A DNA stretch of 64,000 nucleotides from Pholiota molesta. Lineage: Eukaryota; Basidiomycota; Agaricomycetes; Agaricales; Strophariaceae. Shown piece by piece: positions 44,174 through 56,371 of this stretch. The notes below the pieces were generated by a model, which had not been told where the DNA came from, did no database searches, and worked only from the letters and a program-made list of their open reading frames with translations. The stretch lies in the NCBI GenBank assembly GCA_014925825.1, contig JACGCK010000003.1, positions 310,001 through 374,000 on the forward strand, written 5' to 3'. Numbering within the stretch: the first letter of the stretch is position 1; the number at the start of each line of letters is the position of its first letter. The position numbers and the translations under genes were made by a program.

Positions 44174-47100
44174 CTATGTATCGTGATCAAAAGGATACTG
44201 TGAAAGAAATTAGAATCATGAGAGGATACTCTTGTTTGCAGAATAAACACATACCTCGAATGCTTCCGGAGGTTCCGACTCGGGTGCATTTTCATCCAAA
44301 GCAATATGACGGCCAGTTGGGGGTGCACTGGCAGTGGGTCCAGCACCAGCACCCGCACCAGCAGCAGGAGCCGGAGCCGCCGTGGGTGGCACAGCGGGGA
44401 TAGCAGTCTCAATTTCAATATACTCCGCCTCCTCATTCGGTCGAGAGTCAGTTAGAAGCAGGATACCTCCTCCACCAGCATATCTCTCTGAGCCCAAGCC
44501 CACTAGAGATGAAGATGCACCGGCTGCAACCGCCTTTCCAGTCTTGGAAAGAGGAGTCTTCGTCGACACAGCGCGAACGGGCTGGTATCGGCCATCAGGA
44601 GGGAACGAGATGTACGCCAGTTGCGCTGGGGTCACTCTGGAGAAATTGGGACGCAGTTCGAATGTGGGCTCGGCCTTTTTGGGTTTTGACGTAGAGGCTT
44701 TGCCCTCTTCGGCGAGATTCGAGACCGATTGGGTGATGGGCGATACATCGCCATCTTTATGCGATACTTCTTCTTTCATTTCCACATCAGCATCGTCCGC
44801 CTTGGTATCCTAAAGAGAAAGCATCAGCATTGTTCATAGTCGAACGGATAGATATTGACCAATTCCATGCCCTCCCCTTCGGCAGCGGCCTTCTTCTTTT
44901 CCCTGGCCTTGACCTTGGCAGTCGTTGACAAGACAGCAGTAGCAACCTTTGTAACAGTTTCCTTCTTCGGCGGTTTCGTGGATGACGGGTAAGCGAACAG
45001 ACTAGGCTTCGCGTTTGAGATGTAGTCGAACTTGGGCGCCTATTGATTTATTAGGTCAGTTGCTAGCGTCAACGAAAGTTTGAAAGGTACTGACTTTCAA
45101 ATCTCCGTTCAAACCGATGATACCAGTGGGCGAGAACGCCAAGCAAGCAAAATGTGCCAAAGGATACCAGTACCAGAACTGGCAGAACATGACCATGCCA
45201 ACAATCGCACTGGTATTAGTGCTACCAGCACGACTCTGCAAGCTGATCGTAACGTTCCTTCCACCCGCGTCGATAAAGCCCTGACCGATAGCAGCACCGA
45301 AACGAGCCATGGGATCCTCGTGTTTGTCTGAAATGACTTTGAGGTACTTTGCGCGTGTAGGAGCAAGGGATGGCGAAGAAGCTTCAGACTGTTCGACAAG
45401 GATCATGCCGAGAGCGATGAAGGCGCCTTGACGAACAAAGTCGACACTATCTTTGGTCATAGGTTCCAAAATCTCAATGGCATCCTAAAAATGAATTTAT
45501 ATCTGAAAAGAAGTATTATAGGTGAGGAAACGAACCTGGAGACCAGTTCCTGCGCAAGCAATACCCAGAGCGATGGTGGCACCACAACGGACATGAGGAT
45601 TGTAGCTCTCGCTAAGAAGCTGAACAATGCGCGGTACTTGACCAGGATTCTTGAACAAGAGGAATGCCAGAGAAGTGACAGCAGCGCGTCGGACATCGTC
45701 CGAAGTGTCCGAAACGGCGATGTGAAGAAGTTTGCGGACAGCGTCGTTGTTGGCAGTTCCGGCATACGCAAGTGCTAGGGTATAAACACCTCCATATCGA
45801 AGAATAGGATCCTATAGCTGTTCTTGAGTATGATTAAATTTGAAGCATATCCAGGCAGGCGTACCTTCTCTGCAAGCAAGAGCTTGACTGTCTCATCGGC
45901 TTCTTCCTGCCGTCCGTAGTAGATAAACGCAGTACCCATAGCAAGGCCGCGAATAATTTTCTCATGCTGGGTCTCGCGGGCATACTGCAACATCTCACGA
46001 ACAGGCTCGGCGGCAGCTGTGCCGAGCATAACCAAACCCATAGCATATCCAGCACCCTCGCCCGCAACAGCTGAATCGGTGAAAAGGACGGTCTTCAAGT
46101 CATCGAAAGCTTCGATACTCTTGGAGCCCATTCCTGCAACACCAAGACCAAGGGCGGCACCATGTTGTACCACCTCGCCTTGAGCGGCTTTTAGGGCATC
46201 TCGCAGGTATGTTATAACATCACTGCCGCATCCTGCATTGACAAGCCCCAACGCATAGAGAGCACCACCTTCGGAGTAGTTTGCACCAGGAACGTTGCTC
46301 TCATTTCCGTTCTGAGGGAGGTAAGGTCCAAGAATAGTTTGACCTTGTTCGTAGTAGCCTTTGTGAATGACGCCGAGACCAGCAGTGGCGGAGAACTTGG
46401 ACCAGTTTGAAGCCAGGCCGAGCCACTCTAGGTTCTCTCGCAGGAACACATCAGAAGTCGTCCCGGCATGCATAAACGCGTTTTGAAGTGTGAGGGCTGT
46501 GTGGTATATTGATGATCTTGGCTCAAGAGAATCCTGTACACCAGAATTAGCAAAATGTGATGAGCACAAACAAGAATGTTTAAATACTTTGGTGTTCTTC
46601 AAGATGAGAAGGTCGGTTTGGTTGTTGCGCTTGAGGAATTCGCGATAGAGTTTAACAGATTCTTTGCCCGACAAGATTGTTCGGAGTTTGTCATAGACGG
46701 GTTTTGTTGTCTATGCAAGGAGAACATATAAGACCGTGATAATATTGGGAGCCAGAAAACAAACATACCTCATCTCCTTCCGGCAGATCTGTTCGGAGCG
46801 TTTCAAGGAAATCTTGCGATCCACCTTCAACTAGATCAAAAGCGAACTGATATGCTAACAGTTGTTCGCGGGTGACAAGCGAAGTGAGCAAAGGGATGGT
46901 TAGGGATGGGTCGCTAAGAGTAACAAGGAGGCGAGTGAGAGCGTGGACAATGGGAGATCCATCGCCGGTGCGGGGTTGGGGGAACAGAGGGAACAAGAAA
47001 CGCAGAACTTGGTCTCGGTATGAAAGCGAGAAACCAGTGTCCAAAACGCCCTCCATCGCGTAAGACAACAGGCTGATATCTTTGGTTTGATTGTAGATAG

Positions 47101-47790
47101 CAGTAATCACGTCTAGGCGACGGGATTCAAGGGCAATTCCAATAGCCTGCAGAGGAGGTGACACGATCTAATTCAGGGGACAAACGCAAAGTATAAAGCG
47201 ATAGCACACACTTGTTTGAATTCTCCTTCCGCAATACAGCGCCCAAAGATTCCTTCGATAGTAGTTTGGAGACGAGGGTCTATCTTATCTTTGCTTCCTG
47301 ACTGCTCTGCAGAGCGCGCCTCGATATATCGGTCGATGGCCTTTGCTGGAGAAAGTGATGCATAAGAACGTATCAACAAGCTTTCGGGACATCATTACGC
47401 ACAAACTATGGTCTCCACATATTCCTCTGACCCATAGGTACGAGTTTCCGCCTGGAACGCGTTTCCTGCACCGAGGGCAAACGAAAGGGCCTCGTCATAT
47501 TCGCCAAGGAAGTAATAGACCTTGCTGGCGACAAGCGCTGCAGCATCACGGGCTGGCTTTGGGAGTTCATCGCTCTCATAGAGGGCCTCACTGAGTCATC
47601 CGAGTTTTAATCAGCCTAATTTCGCGCCTATCTCGAACGCGACGTACATTAGCGCAATGTGCTCTGAGATCTCTGCCCAGAACTGGGGCACAAGTGGATT
47701 GAGGGCCTTGAGGGCATGTTGTTTGAATATCGGATCTGGCTCTTGGAGGAGCGCGAGAACGCCTGCGGCGGAGGACTGAGGGCGGACCAT
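44174..47790 (-). CDS. RPN2: 26S proteasome regulatory subunit RPN2 (PSMD1)
   Basis: Largest non-ATPase subunit of the 19S base. It bridges the ring to the lid and docks the ubiquitin receptor Rpn13 at its C-terminus. Starts [19 protein letters not shown], then [17 protein letters not shown] as in the family. The N-terminal helical part is followed by the PC (proteasome/cyclosome) repeats, seen as Ala/Gly-rich helices: [87 protein letters not shown] charged Lys/Glu segment ([15 protein letters not shown]) interrupts the end, as is usual. The last exon gives EAFEYPFDHDT. About ten exons, roughly 1,000 residues. An Ala/Pro-rich insert ([15 protein letters not shown]) lies before the tail. Intact. 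Confidence 0.94.
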
Positions 47791-47988
47791 GGGGAGGGTT
47801 AGATGAAAGAGGATGCTAACGAGCTTGCGTCTCCAGTTCTAAGGTGACGCGTCCTTGCACGCGGTGTCGTGGGTTTCAAACACGCGCAAATACACGAACG
47901 GTGTGCTCCGAAATAACCCTCATCGTCGTCCCCCTCGCCTGTCTCCAACTAAGTCTATATCCTAACACCCCGCTACATATCGCCGGCG
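47791..47988. promoter_or_regulatory. divergent RPN2/COX13 promoter
   Basis: 198 bp separate the two start codons, so both transcripts and their leaders must share this DNA. One ACGCGT occurs at 47847-47852. I looked for the yeast PACE element (GGTGGCAAA) of proteasome genes and did not find it. Confidence 0.5.
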
Positions 47989-48614
47989 ATGTCTTTTGCT
48001 GTGCGAAACTCTCTGAGGACTGTCGCTCGTTCCGTCAGGTCCCGCAAGTTCACAACCGCCATTGAAGGTATTCCTCAGGGCAAGGCCTTCGAGGAATATG
48101 TGGCGGCTGACAAGGCTCTGCAGCACCACGCCGCTGGTGCGTAGGGTCATCACGGATTTTTGTATTTATTCTCATTCAGCTTTATTCAGAGGCCTCTGAC
48201 CTTTGGAGGAAAATCAGGTATGTTACAGAACCCATCCCATTGCGGAGATGATCACGTTTAACTGCCACACGCAGTTTCTACGTCGCTATCCCCTCCAGTA
48301 TGTTGCAAAAGTATAGTTGTGTTTTCTGAGAGACTGAACTTCAAATTTACAGTCATTGTATGCACTGCCTGGGTCTACAATGCCGAAGCTGAACACAAGG
48401 CACACATCGAGCACATCAAGGAGGAGAATGGTGGCCACCTTCCCGAACCCCCTGCCTACGACTACATGAACAGGAGGTCCAAGCCATACCCCTGGGGTCC
48501 GAACACCCTATTCTTTAACCCTGAGGTATGTCTCGTGTCTACGTGTAGTTTAGTGAGTTGCTCAACTCCCTTCATCCTTAATAGGTCAACAAGGATATGA
48601 GTGGCGCAATCTGA
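47989..48614 (+). CDS. COX13: cytochrome c oxidase subunit VIa
   Basis: Small nuclear-encoded subunit of complex IV in the mitochondrial inner membrane, involved in dimer stability and regulation. Five exons. The presequence MSFAVRNSLRTVARSVRSRK is rich in Arg/Ser with no acidic residue. The mature part has AASDLWRKISFYVAIPS, a hydrophobic span (IIVCTAWVYN), HIEHIKEENGG and the family's C-terminal block YDYMNRRSKPYPWGPNTLFF. It ends NPEVNKDMSGAI, about 140 residues. Two of the internal exons are very short (about 30 nt each). Intact. Confidence 0.93.
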
Positions 48615-49038
48615 AAAGGCGAGTATCGAGAAAGCTGGAGGTCAGGCGAATTTCTATCAGTGCGTCGATTTTTTCAATATTTGCACATTGTTGTTGACGG
48701 CCATGATGTTCAGAGTCGCTGAAACGCTCAAATGTTATTCATAGTCGCATTGAGCAATAGAAATCATTTCCATACATGTGTTATCAAGCCCATTTTCAGT
48801 ACATGCATTCACCGTAATTTCTTACTAGCTTCAGTGCTGAATTTCAAGAGTTGCTTTCTCAGATAGTTTTAACTGCGCAACAACTTAGCTCTGAATTATG
48901 TCCATGACCTGGATGAACTACAATACTATGCCACTACAGACCCTGCAACCAACATGTATCCATTCCACCTCGAGGATCCCAACAACATAGCACCGCTTCA
49001 ACTGCAATAGAATTCACATTAATGGGTAACACGGACAA
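48615..49038. other. convergent intergenic region
   Basis: 424 bp between the COX13 stop and the stop of the GPI-type gene. No gene seen. Confidence 0.4.
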
Positions 49039-50044
49039 TTACCAATATACGCACGCTTGACTGTGTGTTGCACTTGCACTAGCAGCTGTTCCAGTGGGTT
49101 GTGGGCCAGACCGTGCATCTGGCGCTGGCATTGTGTTGATGTCGAAAGTTGAAGAAGCCGAGGCCGCTCCAGAACCTGACGCAGCCACCGAAGTCGTCGT
49201 CGGGCTGGAACTGATGCTTGCGAGAGTGAAGGTACTTGTTGTCCCTTGTGAAGCAACGACAACGATCGACGTGCCCATTTGAGTAACGATCGTCATCGGA
49301 CCTAGATAAGACGGCGAACGACGCATTTAATAACTCTTTATTTCTGCAGCGGATCTTTTGCCTAAACTTACCGCCCGTCTTAACTTTATTCGCAGGAGCT
49401 GCAGTTATTGTGCTTGATGTAGCAGAAGCCGTGTTGGAGGCGATTGTTGTTGACCCGGATGAAGTGGCGCTTGTGGTCTGGCTGGCATTTGTAGTGGCAG
49501 TGGTCGCAGCAGTTGCAGCTGCAGCCGCGTTCACTGTCGTGTTTGTGGATGTCGATGGGGAGTCAACTAAGGCGGCGATGCCTTTGATTTTGGTTTCCAC
49601 TACCAAGAAATACTCAATCAAGAAGAGTTTCAACTTATGTCACGAAGAATACGCACACACTGCCTTGGTAGAGTTCATTTTAGATTTCAAAGCATCGGAT
49701 TCCGGAGTTCCTTTCGTCGCTAATTTCATTACAATCAGCTGAAGAAATATATGGAAACCAGGGAAAGGACGTACATGCAGCCACCTGCTCCGCCAGGTTC
49801 TTGTATTGATCCAATAAATCGACCATGCCAGCTATAAAAGCGCTATTGAATCATAACTAGCTTCAGAATACGGAATTGTACATTACGCACGTTTGGTTTG
49901 AGCGTCAGACTTAACAGGCTGTAAATCGCGGTCGAATAAAACTGCATTCCCCCGACGCACAGGCAGCGCCGTTGTCATCCCAAGCATCGAGCACACGGCA
50001 AGCGCTGTGCACAAGCTGGCCATAGAGAGTGACTTTCCAAACAT
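49039..50044 (-). CDS. secreted Ser/Thr/Ala-rich GPI-type surface protein
   Basis: Five exons or so. Signal peptide (MFGKSLSMASLCTALAVCSM, then LGMTTALPVRR with a possible Kex2 site), a short charged region (GNAVLFDRDLQPVKSDAQTK), a helical segment (VDLLDQYKNLAEQVAA) and a long, probably O-mannosylated Ser/Thr/Ala stretch (TATTNASQTTSATSSGS). A Val-rich block, GGPMTIVTQMGTSIVVVASQ, follows, then more Ser/Thr. The last residues (SASATHSQACVYW) do not make a strong hydrophobic GPI signal, so the anchor is uncertain; the exon could also splice further. An in-frame ATG at 50065 would add seven residues. I infer a cell-wall protein. No enzyme domain. Confidence 0.65.
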
Positions 50045-51348
50045 GTTTTCGAGCGAAAAGAGCAAGTTGTAATGGTAGAAAAGTATAGTTAGCCTTCAAG
50101 TAATCCTCCTGATCAACAGTGAAGATTATTTAGAAAGAAAGCTCTGAAATCAAACGGAACGAAAACGAATCCGCAGAGAGGGGAGTGAAAGTGCACAAGG
50201 AAGTGGGCGAACGCGGACCGTGCCGTCGTTCAATGCGGATTGAAGTGGTGAGGGAAGAGCTACCGAAATCCAGCGGTTGGGTTGAGCGAGGGGTGCACAA
50301 GTGTCGCTGACCAGAGCGTACTCAAGCTTGTTGTCGCCTTGGGTCGTTATATAGGCAGTGCGGACATCTCCGCCGGGGTGATGTCCATCAAATCAAATCC
50401 ACAGTCGTGGCTATGCGAATGTTGGCTATGCGATGCACGATGCAAGGAATGCCGTAAGATTACTGCAAAGTAGGGTAGAAATTAGAAAATTAACGCACGG
50501 TAATATTCGCTTCCAATCTTCTAGATAACATCATAAAGCAGCATAAAGCTCGAGGATACGAAGCCACTGTATGTAGCCACAGCATGTTCGCCAAATTTAG
50601 CAGATCGCGGATCATAGTGGCACGCAAAGTGCCGCGTGTCGATCATCATGCCAAGATGTTGCCAAGATAAAATTGAACCTACGTAGTTCAGGTTCTCCTC
50701 GAATCCTCGCCGAAAGTTTAACACCTCTGTTTTTTTTCTTTTGTCAATTGAGTGTCCACTGAGGAGAACCTCATGTCGGACTTAACACGAGAGTTTACAT
50801 CGCGCTATTCTACTAAGGCCCGGCCCCAATCCCCATCCCCAAGTTTGCCTGAGTTTCCCACCTGCACTGCTGAAGTACTTACATCTACCCCAGTCAGCCC
50901 AATACAGAAATACCGTATTTAGCGCCTCTGGGAAGTCATATGTATCTTGATTCTTGAAAGCTTTTTATCCCATCTAGTGTCGACATGTCCATGCTTTCTT
51001 CATGTAGTTATTGAGGCCAATATACGTCGGAGCGAGAGAATGCCTCAGTGTGAACGGTGACATATAACGAATAAAACAACACCGGAATTCATGTTTGGAC
51101 AGCCCAAAAAAGCTATAAGATTTAAAATGGATGTTTTACATATTGCTTTGTCTACCTATATGAAGGGGAAGATATGAAAGAGAAATCCGCATAACAGAAA
51201 AAAACTGAGTCGAACGTACAGGTAACAACTAGATGCCATGGAAAACATACAAGAGCTCAAAACAAGATATCATACAAGCAACATCAACGAAAAGAAAACA
51301 ACTTATAGCACGCATACATGAAGCAAAGGAGGGCATAGCAGCGGGACT
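50045..51348. other. gene-free region
   Basis: 1.3 kb. A minus-strand TATA motif (TATATAA, 50347-50353) lies about 300 bp upstream of the GPI-type gene and may be its promoter, which would imply a long leader or a leader intron. Otherwise only short frames without domains. Confidence 0.4.
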
Positions 51349-53028
51349 TCATAGGAGCGTCCGAATGACCTGTTCCGTTTTCTCCGCATTATTTCCTGTC
51401 AGCAGCACGCTCACCTTGGTCTCGAGCGCCTGGAGACGAGGAAGTAAAATCTCTGGTCCTGGAAGGTCTGGAAGGTCTGGAAGACGGTGTGTCAGATTCA
51501 GACGCACCGACTGCCACTCGGATACTTTCGACACCTGCTCCTGGGGCGCCGCACGCAATGCAGGTATAGTGAGAAGGTCTGCCTTCGCGGCATTGGGCAC
51601 CCCAATATCACTCTTGGGAGCTTGGCACAATAATTTATCATTGGTGTCGGCGTTAACATCAGCTGCTGGAGCATTATATGCTTTCGATTGTCTGCTCTCC
51701 AGCGTCTCCAACAGGACCGACCACGTGAAGGTCTGCGGCCCCCGATAATCGAGGACCTCAAGCCGTGGCAATAAGCACTTCTTCCCGTGGGGCACTAACG
51801 CGGGGTTGCACATGCGGAGGATAGCGTCGTCCAAAGGAGAATGATCTGTAGAGCTCGACCGCGTCGAAAACGTGAAGTTTTTGACGTTTTCTATCGAGTC
51901 CAACAAATCCATGAACGCGTCCTCGTTGCCCACCACCGTCTGATCAATCGCGACTGTCTCCAACGCCGGCGAGCGCGCGAGCAGGGCGCATAGCGAGTTG
52001 CCATGCACCAGGCTACGCCCGGAGTATGAAAAGCGCGCCACTACTGGCATCAGGATTGTATCCAGCAACAGTGCGATGTGCGTATCCTTCTCGTTCTCGA
52101 TGGAAAGGTCAAGTAGTGCGGGGAGGACGAGAGGCACGTCGGGAAGTGCGTGGCCGTCATCGCCGCCAATGATATTACGCAGGCTGCACGACTGGAGCTG
52201 GGGCGTCTGCCGCAGGGCCTCTAGACACTCGTCGACGTAGAATGCCTCCAGTCGCAGATCCGTGACATGGATCCACTGGAATTTCACTGAGATGAGGTAC
52301 ACGCAACTCAGGCTTAGGTGTTGTATCTTCGCTGAATTGCTCATGTCCACCTTGTGTCTTCGCTCGCCCTGCCCACCCGGTGGGTTGAGATTGAGCGAAT
52401 GCAGCAGCGGAAGATGCTCGTCTGATGAAGGAAGGTATTTGTAGCATGACGTTGGCAGACGCAGGTCCAAATCGCGCCATCGAGAAGAATACTTCTTGAT
52501 AACCTCGATGGCGGTCCCCGGTGTTGTCGAGGAGGCCCAGTGGATCTCTTCTTCCGAGAAGAGGCGGATGGATAGCGGCAGGTCGCCGGAGCGGGAGAGC
52601 CATTCATCCAGCAGCATAATTTGCGTGTGGATGTTGGAGGTATTCAGACGGAGGGTTAGCGAGGACCATAAATTTGGAGAAGACCATGCGATGCGCCTCC
52701 AGGAGCTGCACACGGAGCCAAGCAGCAAGGGGACGAACTCGTGGGTGTCCATCACATCGTCCATGTTAAAAGTAGCAATGCACGCTTGGAATATCTCAGC
52801 TGTTATCTCAATGGGCAAAAGGCGGATGGCAGGAGAGTACATTTCGTTGATGCGAGCCCGCAGGACATGTGTTTTGTCTATGAGGGTCTTGAGGGTTTGC
52901 GAGACCCGCGCGACTTCGGCTTGCACGATGTCCAGCTCAGCACGAGGGTCGTTGCATGACGCGACGAGGTCTGCAGGGCTTAGGGTTTCGTTATGTGGGG
53001 TGCCATTGGGTTGAGCCTCCAATGACAT
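51349..53028 (-). CDS. F-box protein with LRR-like region
   Basis: One exon, 559 residues. An N-terminal coiled coil (ELDIVQAEVARVSQTLKTL) is followed by an F-box (RLLPIEITAEIFQACIATF, SVCSSWRRIAWSSPNLWSSL, about residues 65-125). The rest has irregular leucine-rich segments (LLHSLNLNP, IQHLSLSCVYLI, QLQSCSLRNIIGG), then LPRLEVLDYRGPQTFTWSVL and a C-terminal helix. This is the large agaricomycete F-box family. F-box proteins pick substrates for SCF ubiquitin ligases through Skp1, but the target is unknown. Intronless, as many of its relatives are. The plus-strand frames across it are shadows. Confidence 0.85.
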   Translation of the reverse strand: MSLEAQPNGTPHNETLSPADLVASCNDPRAELDIVQAEVARVSQTLKTLIDKTHVLRARINEMYSPAIRLLPIEITAEIFQACIATFNMDDVMDTHEFVPLLLGSVCSSWRRIAWSSPNLWSSLTLRLNTSNIHTQIMLLDEWLSRSGDLPLSIRLFSEEEIHWASSTTPGTAIEVIKKYSSRWRDLDLRLPTSCYKYLPSSDEHLPLLHSLNLNPPGGQGERRHKVDMSNSAKIQHLSLSCVYLISVKFQWIHVTDLRLEAFYVDECLEALRQTPQLQSCSLRNIIGGDDGHALPDVPLVLPALLDLSIENEKDTHIALLLDTILMPVVARFSYSGRSLVHGNSLCALLARSPALETVAIDQTVVGNEDAFMDLLDSIENVKNFTFSTRSSSTDHSPLDDAILRMCNPALVPHGKKCLLPRLEVLDYRGPQTFTWSVLLETLESRQSKAYNAPAADVNADTNDKLLCQAPKSDIGVPNAAKADLLTIPALRAAPQEQVSKVSEWQSVRLNLTHRLPDLPDLPGPEILLPRLQALETKVSVLLTGNNAEKTEQVIRTLL

Positions 53029-53620
53029 CGCACACGTTGAGAAGTGACGAGTTAAGAGCTACTAAAGTGGCGTCAGTCGTCTCAGTTGAGGTTGGATAGG
53101 CGTCAATGTTGGTATTCATGACGTTGCTTACGGTGTGATAGGATATGTACACGTTGTATAGAGGTGTTGGGGATAGTTGGGAATGGATACGCCGGAGAGA
53201 TACAGAGAACAAGTGGCGAAGAGGTAGAACGGGAGCTAAGAGCAAGCTCCCCTGAGCTGCAGTGGCTACTTACAAGCGCGCGATTGGGGTATGGTCGGTC
53301 CCTGCAGCCGAGCGGCATGACACCTTCCGTCCAGCACTGGCATCGGCTTTGCAACAGTCACCTCATAACTCGACTCAAACCATGACCTAGCCTTCCTCCA
53401 CTCGCAGAGCAGGGCACGTCGGTTCAGTCGTCTATGCTTCTCCCTGCATATTCGAGGATCCTGCTCTCGAAGGGCCGTCTACAGAGACCACGATGCAAGA
53501 AATTTGATCTATGCGAGGATTCTTTGGATGCCTCATGCTGCACCCTCACCAGTCAAAGAAGTCAAAATCCATGCTCAGCCCCACTCTGGATATGTCTCCT
53601 CTTCTTTGATACACGCGAGG
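53029..53620. other. intergenic region upstream of the F-box gene
   Basis: 592 bp. No supported gene; contains the F-box promoter. Confidence 0.35.
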
Positions 53621-54109
53621 CTATGATAACTGGAATATTAGTGGGGGCTCCTCAAAACTATAGCGAAGCCAAACGAAATGTGAGTGCCAGATATCTGGAA
53701 AAACTGGAACTGCAGAAGATCGTCGATGCGGAACTGCAAAAAGTGGTTATGGCAAATTTTGCCTATACCTTCTCAAAGTCTACGACTGCCGACTTCTCTG
53801 GCGATAGGGCATATGAATATCGCTCGTAGAACCTAACATCCACCGTCTCAAAAATGTTGTTACCTTATTAGTTGGTGATGTGTGTACAAAGTTTAACACG
53901 TTGAGGTTTTGGGTCGAGCCGACAGTGAGTAATTCTTCTTGTTAAATCATTCATTCTTGTACTGAAACTCTCCAGGACAAGGCTGATACCTACATGGTCG
54001 AAGTTGGGTCGAAGTCCCGCGTCCCACTGTCACCTTTAGGACTCCAGATGAAGGAAACTCCCCGTTCCATCTCCGGAACACCTGGCGATACTTGCCGCAT
54101 GTGCTAAAG
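53620..54109 (+). pseudogene. unidentified coding-like fragment, probably frameshifted
   Basis: One frame has NVSARYLEKLELQKIVDAEL and VMANFAYTFSKSTTADFSGD, ending at a stop at 53827-53829. A second frame, one missing base away, continues NIHRLKNVVTLLVGDVCTKF and LRFWVEPT to a GTGAGT donor. A good acceptor (CTCTCCAG) then leads to DKADTYMVEVGSKSRVPLSP and a C-terminus GDTCRMC with stop at about 54107-54109. The pattern suggests a real gene with one base lost near 53826-53829 or a decayed one. I recognise no family. No start codon assigned. Confidence 0.3.
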
Positions 54110-54502
54110 TTGCTCATCTTTCTGGAGCTGGCGAGTATATGTTATTGAAGAGAAATAGAGGATGTCGGTGTTTTGTTCAAACTTCGATGATTCAATATTC
54201 AGCCCTCGAGTGCGCCCTCCTGTCTTTTAGTCACGATGCAGAAAGTAGATCCAGTTCTTCTCATAGTAGTTATATAGAAGACCGAAAATTGAACAATGGT
54301 TATGAGTACAGTTAGAGGTCAACGCCGCGTCTTTTCCCAGTCCCACTGACGGTAATCTCTATTTGCGCTTGTTTTGCAAGAGCACCAAGTACTATCCTTT
54401 CCGTGACATTACGCTCGGGACCTGGATCCGAGCACTCAGTCTGTCCAACCATTCCCCATTGCAACAACCCATCCCACCGCTCATTCCCAGCAAATCGATG
54501 TG
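54110..54502. other. intergenic, upstream of the Ugo1-like gene
   Basis: 393 bp, no gene seen. Confidence 0.4.
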
Positions 54503-56211
54503 ATGAACCCCCCGTCGTCCCTCAGAGACCTCTACATCGACCCCAACCAAGCCTGGGCCTTCGCGCCGCCCTCGCCCCACATCGCCTCCTCCTCAACCGC
54601 AGCCAATGCCTCTGCCTCCACCTCCGGGCCCGCCTCTGCGCCGACGTCCAGCGCCCCCGCGTACCAGTGGTCGACGCGGCCCTTGTCCGCGAAGCACAAC
54701 TCGATCTTCGACCTGTCACCCGGGCTGGACCTGTCGGAGCCCGCGGGGGTGAACGCGGCGCAGCTGTTCAAGGCGTTCGTAGCGTCCGCCGTACTGCGGT
54801 ATACGAGCACGGCGATTGTCATGCCGTGGGAGGTGGGAAAGCTGTTGTTGCAGGTGCAGTGGGTCCCGCGCGATGCCGGCGAAGTGGAGGAGGAGGTGGA
54901 AATTGTGGAGGATGATAATGAGGATGCTGTGAGTATTTATTTGGCGGATAGCCAGTTTCTCGTTGTCGTGTGGATTCTCCATTGCAGCTGCTTTTATTCT
55001 ATATGGCATTTATTCAACGCGCTTTTCTTTCGTTTTACAGTTGAGCGACGACTCGGAGAATGAGACGTATTTCACGGATCCGAATGCGACGCCAACACCA
55101 AAGACACATTCGCCACGAGCACGCACGGACTCGCAGGGCTACATTATTCGACGCTCTGTACTCGCGGAAGGGACAAGACCAGAGTATATCATTCCTGTCG
55201 GTAGCGCTGATGGTGTTTGGGGAATGATGAAGCGCGTAGGACGGTTCAGGTTCGAAGGTTGGCTCGCTCTATGGAAAGGTATGTACTGATATCAAAAACT
55301 CTTGGAGTGGACTCTTCTCACTTGCATTCATATTTACTACAGGCCTTCTGACTTCATGTGTAACTGAAGTCCTTTCCGATACATTACAGCCTATGATCAA
55401 CGGCTTCTTGCAATCCCTATTCTTCCCATCTATGTCACCCTTCCACCAAACGCCTATCATTCTTCCCGTTGTATCCCACATGATCACGGGGTTCATCCTC
55501 TCACCACTAGACCTCGTCCGTACGCGCCTTATCGTGCAGTCATTCACTGGCAGATATAAACGGTATTCCGGCCCGATGGACGCCCTCAAACAAATACTGC
55601 GAGATGAAGGCGGCTTACGAGGCATATACCTACACCCCCAACTATTGATACCTACCCTTTTGGACAACGCACTGCGGCCGATCGTGTCATTCGCTCTCCC
55701 TGGAATGGTGACGTCGTATTTCGGATATGGACATATCACAGAAGACACCCATCCCATTGGGTGGGGCATAGCGGAGCTCTCGGGCAGCTGCATCGGGCTG
55801 CTCATAACACTCCCGATTGAGACAATCCGGCGGCGGCTGCAGGTGCAGGTGCGTGGCACGGCGGCGCCGATGAAGGGGTGCGTGGAGCTGCGGCCTGCGC
55901 CGTATAATGGAGTTGTGGACGCGTTCTGGCACATTTTGACGGAGGAGCGATCAGACCTGCCGATTACGCCGAGTCGGAGGCGGAGACGGATGTCGAGCAA
56001 GGCCAAGGAAAAGGCGAGAGAGGAAAGTGCAGGTGCTGGAGCGGAGGAGGTTGAGGAAACGAGAGACGAGTATCAGAGCTGGATGCGGAATACCGGGCTG
56101 GGCCAGCTGTACCGCGGACTTGGGATGCGGCTTGGGGCGAGTGCGGTTGTGTTTGCATTGGCGCTGGTTGGGGGCGGAGACGATGTAGAGGGCGGCTGGG
56201 CTGAGATATAG
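54503..56211 (+). CDS. mitochondrial carrier-like fusion protein (Ugo1-like)
   Basis: Member of the mitochondrial carrier superfamily with a long non-carrier N-terminus. Three exons. The N-terminus (MNPPSSLRDLYIDPNQAWAF) and an Ala/Ser/Pro linker precede LFKAFVASAVLRYTSTAIVM, a first membrane helix with MPWEVGKLLLQVQ. An acidic loop (EEEVEIVEDDNEDALSDDSE) follows. The carrier core has MITGFILSPLDLVRTRLIVQ (the PxDxxR carrier signature), LPIETIRRRLQVQV and LGQLYRGLGMRLGASAVVF. In yeast, Ugo1 sits in the outer membrane and links Fzo1 and Mgm1 during fusion. The degenerate carrier motifs fit Ugo1 better than a transporter, but the family call is by overall design. Confidence 0.72.
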
Positions 56212-56371
56212 GCAGCTAGTGTAGAGTTCTGGATATTAATCGAATATTAATTGGCGCTGAAGACACCAAGTAGCCGGAGCCGGAGTGGCGGAAGATGCCG
56301 AGGCATGGACGTCAGCGTCAGAAAATTAGTTTGGGGACGGCAGCCTCCACTCACGACCACTAACGACAGCC
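56212..56371. other. short intergenic region
   Basis: 160 bp between two plus-strand genes, with room for little more than a terminator and a compact promoter. Confidence 0.4.

Noticed and set aside
55269..56006. Minus-strand frame of 245 codons opposite the Ugo1-like gene
   Set aside because: Shadow of the carrier exon, which has recognisable carrier motifs on the plus strand.
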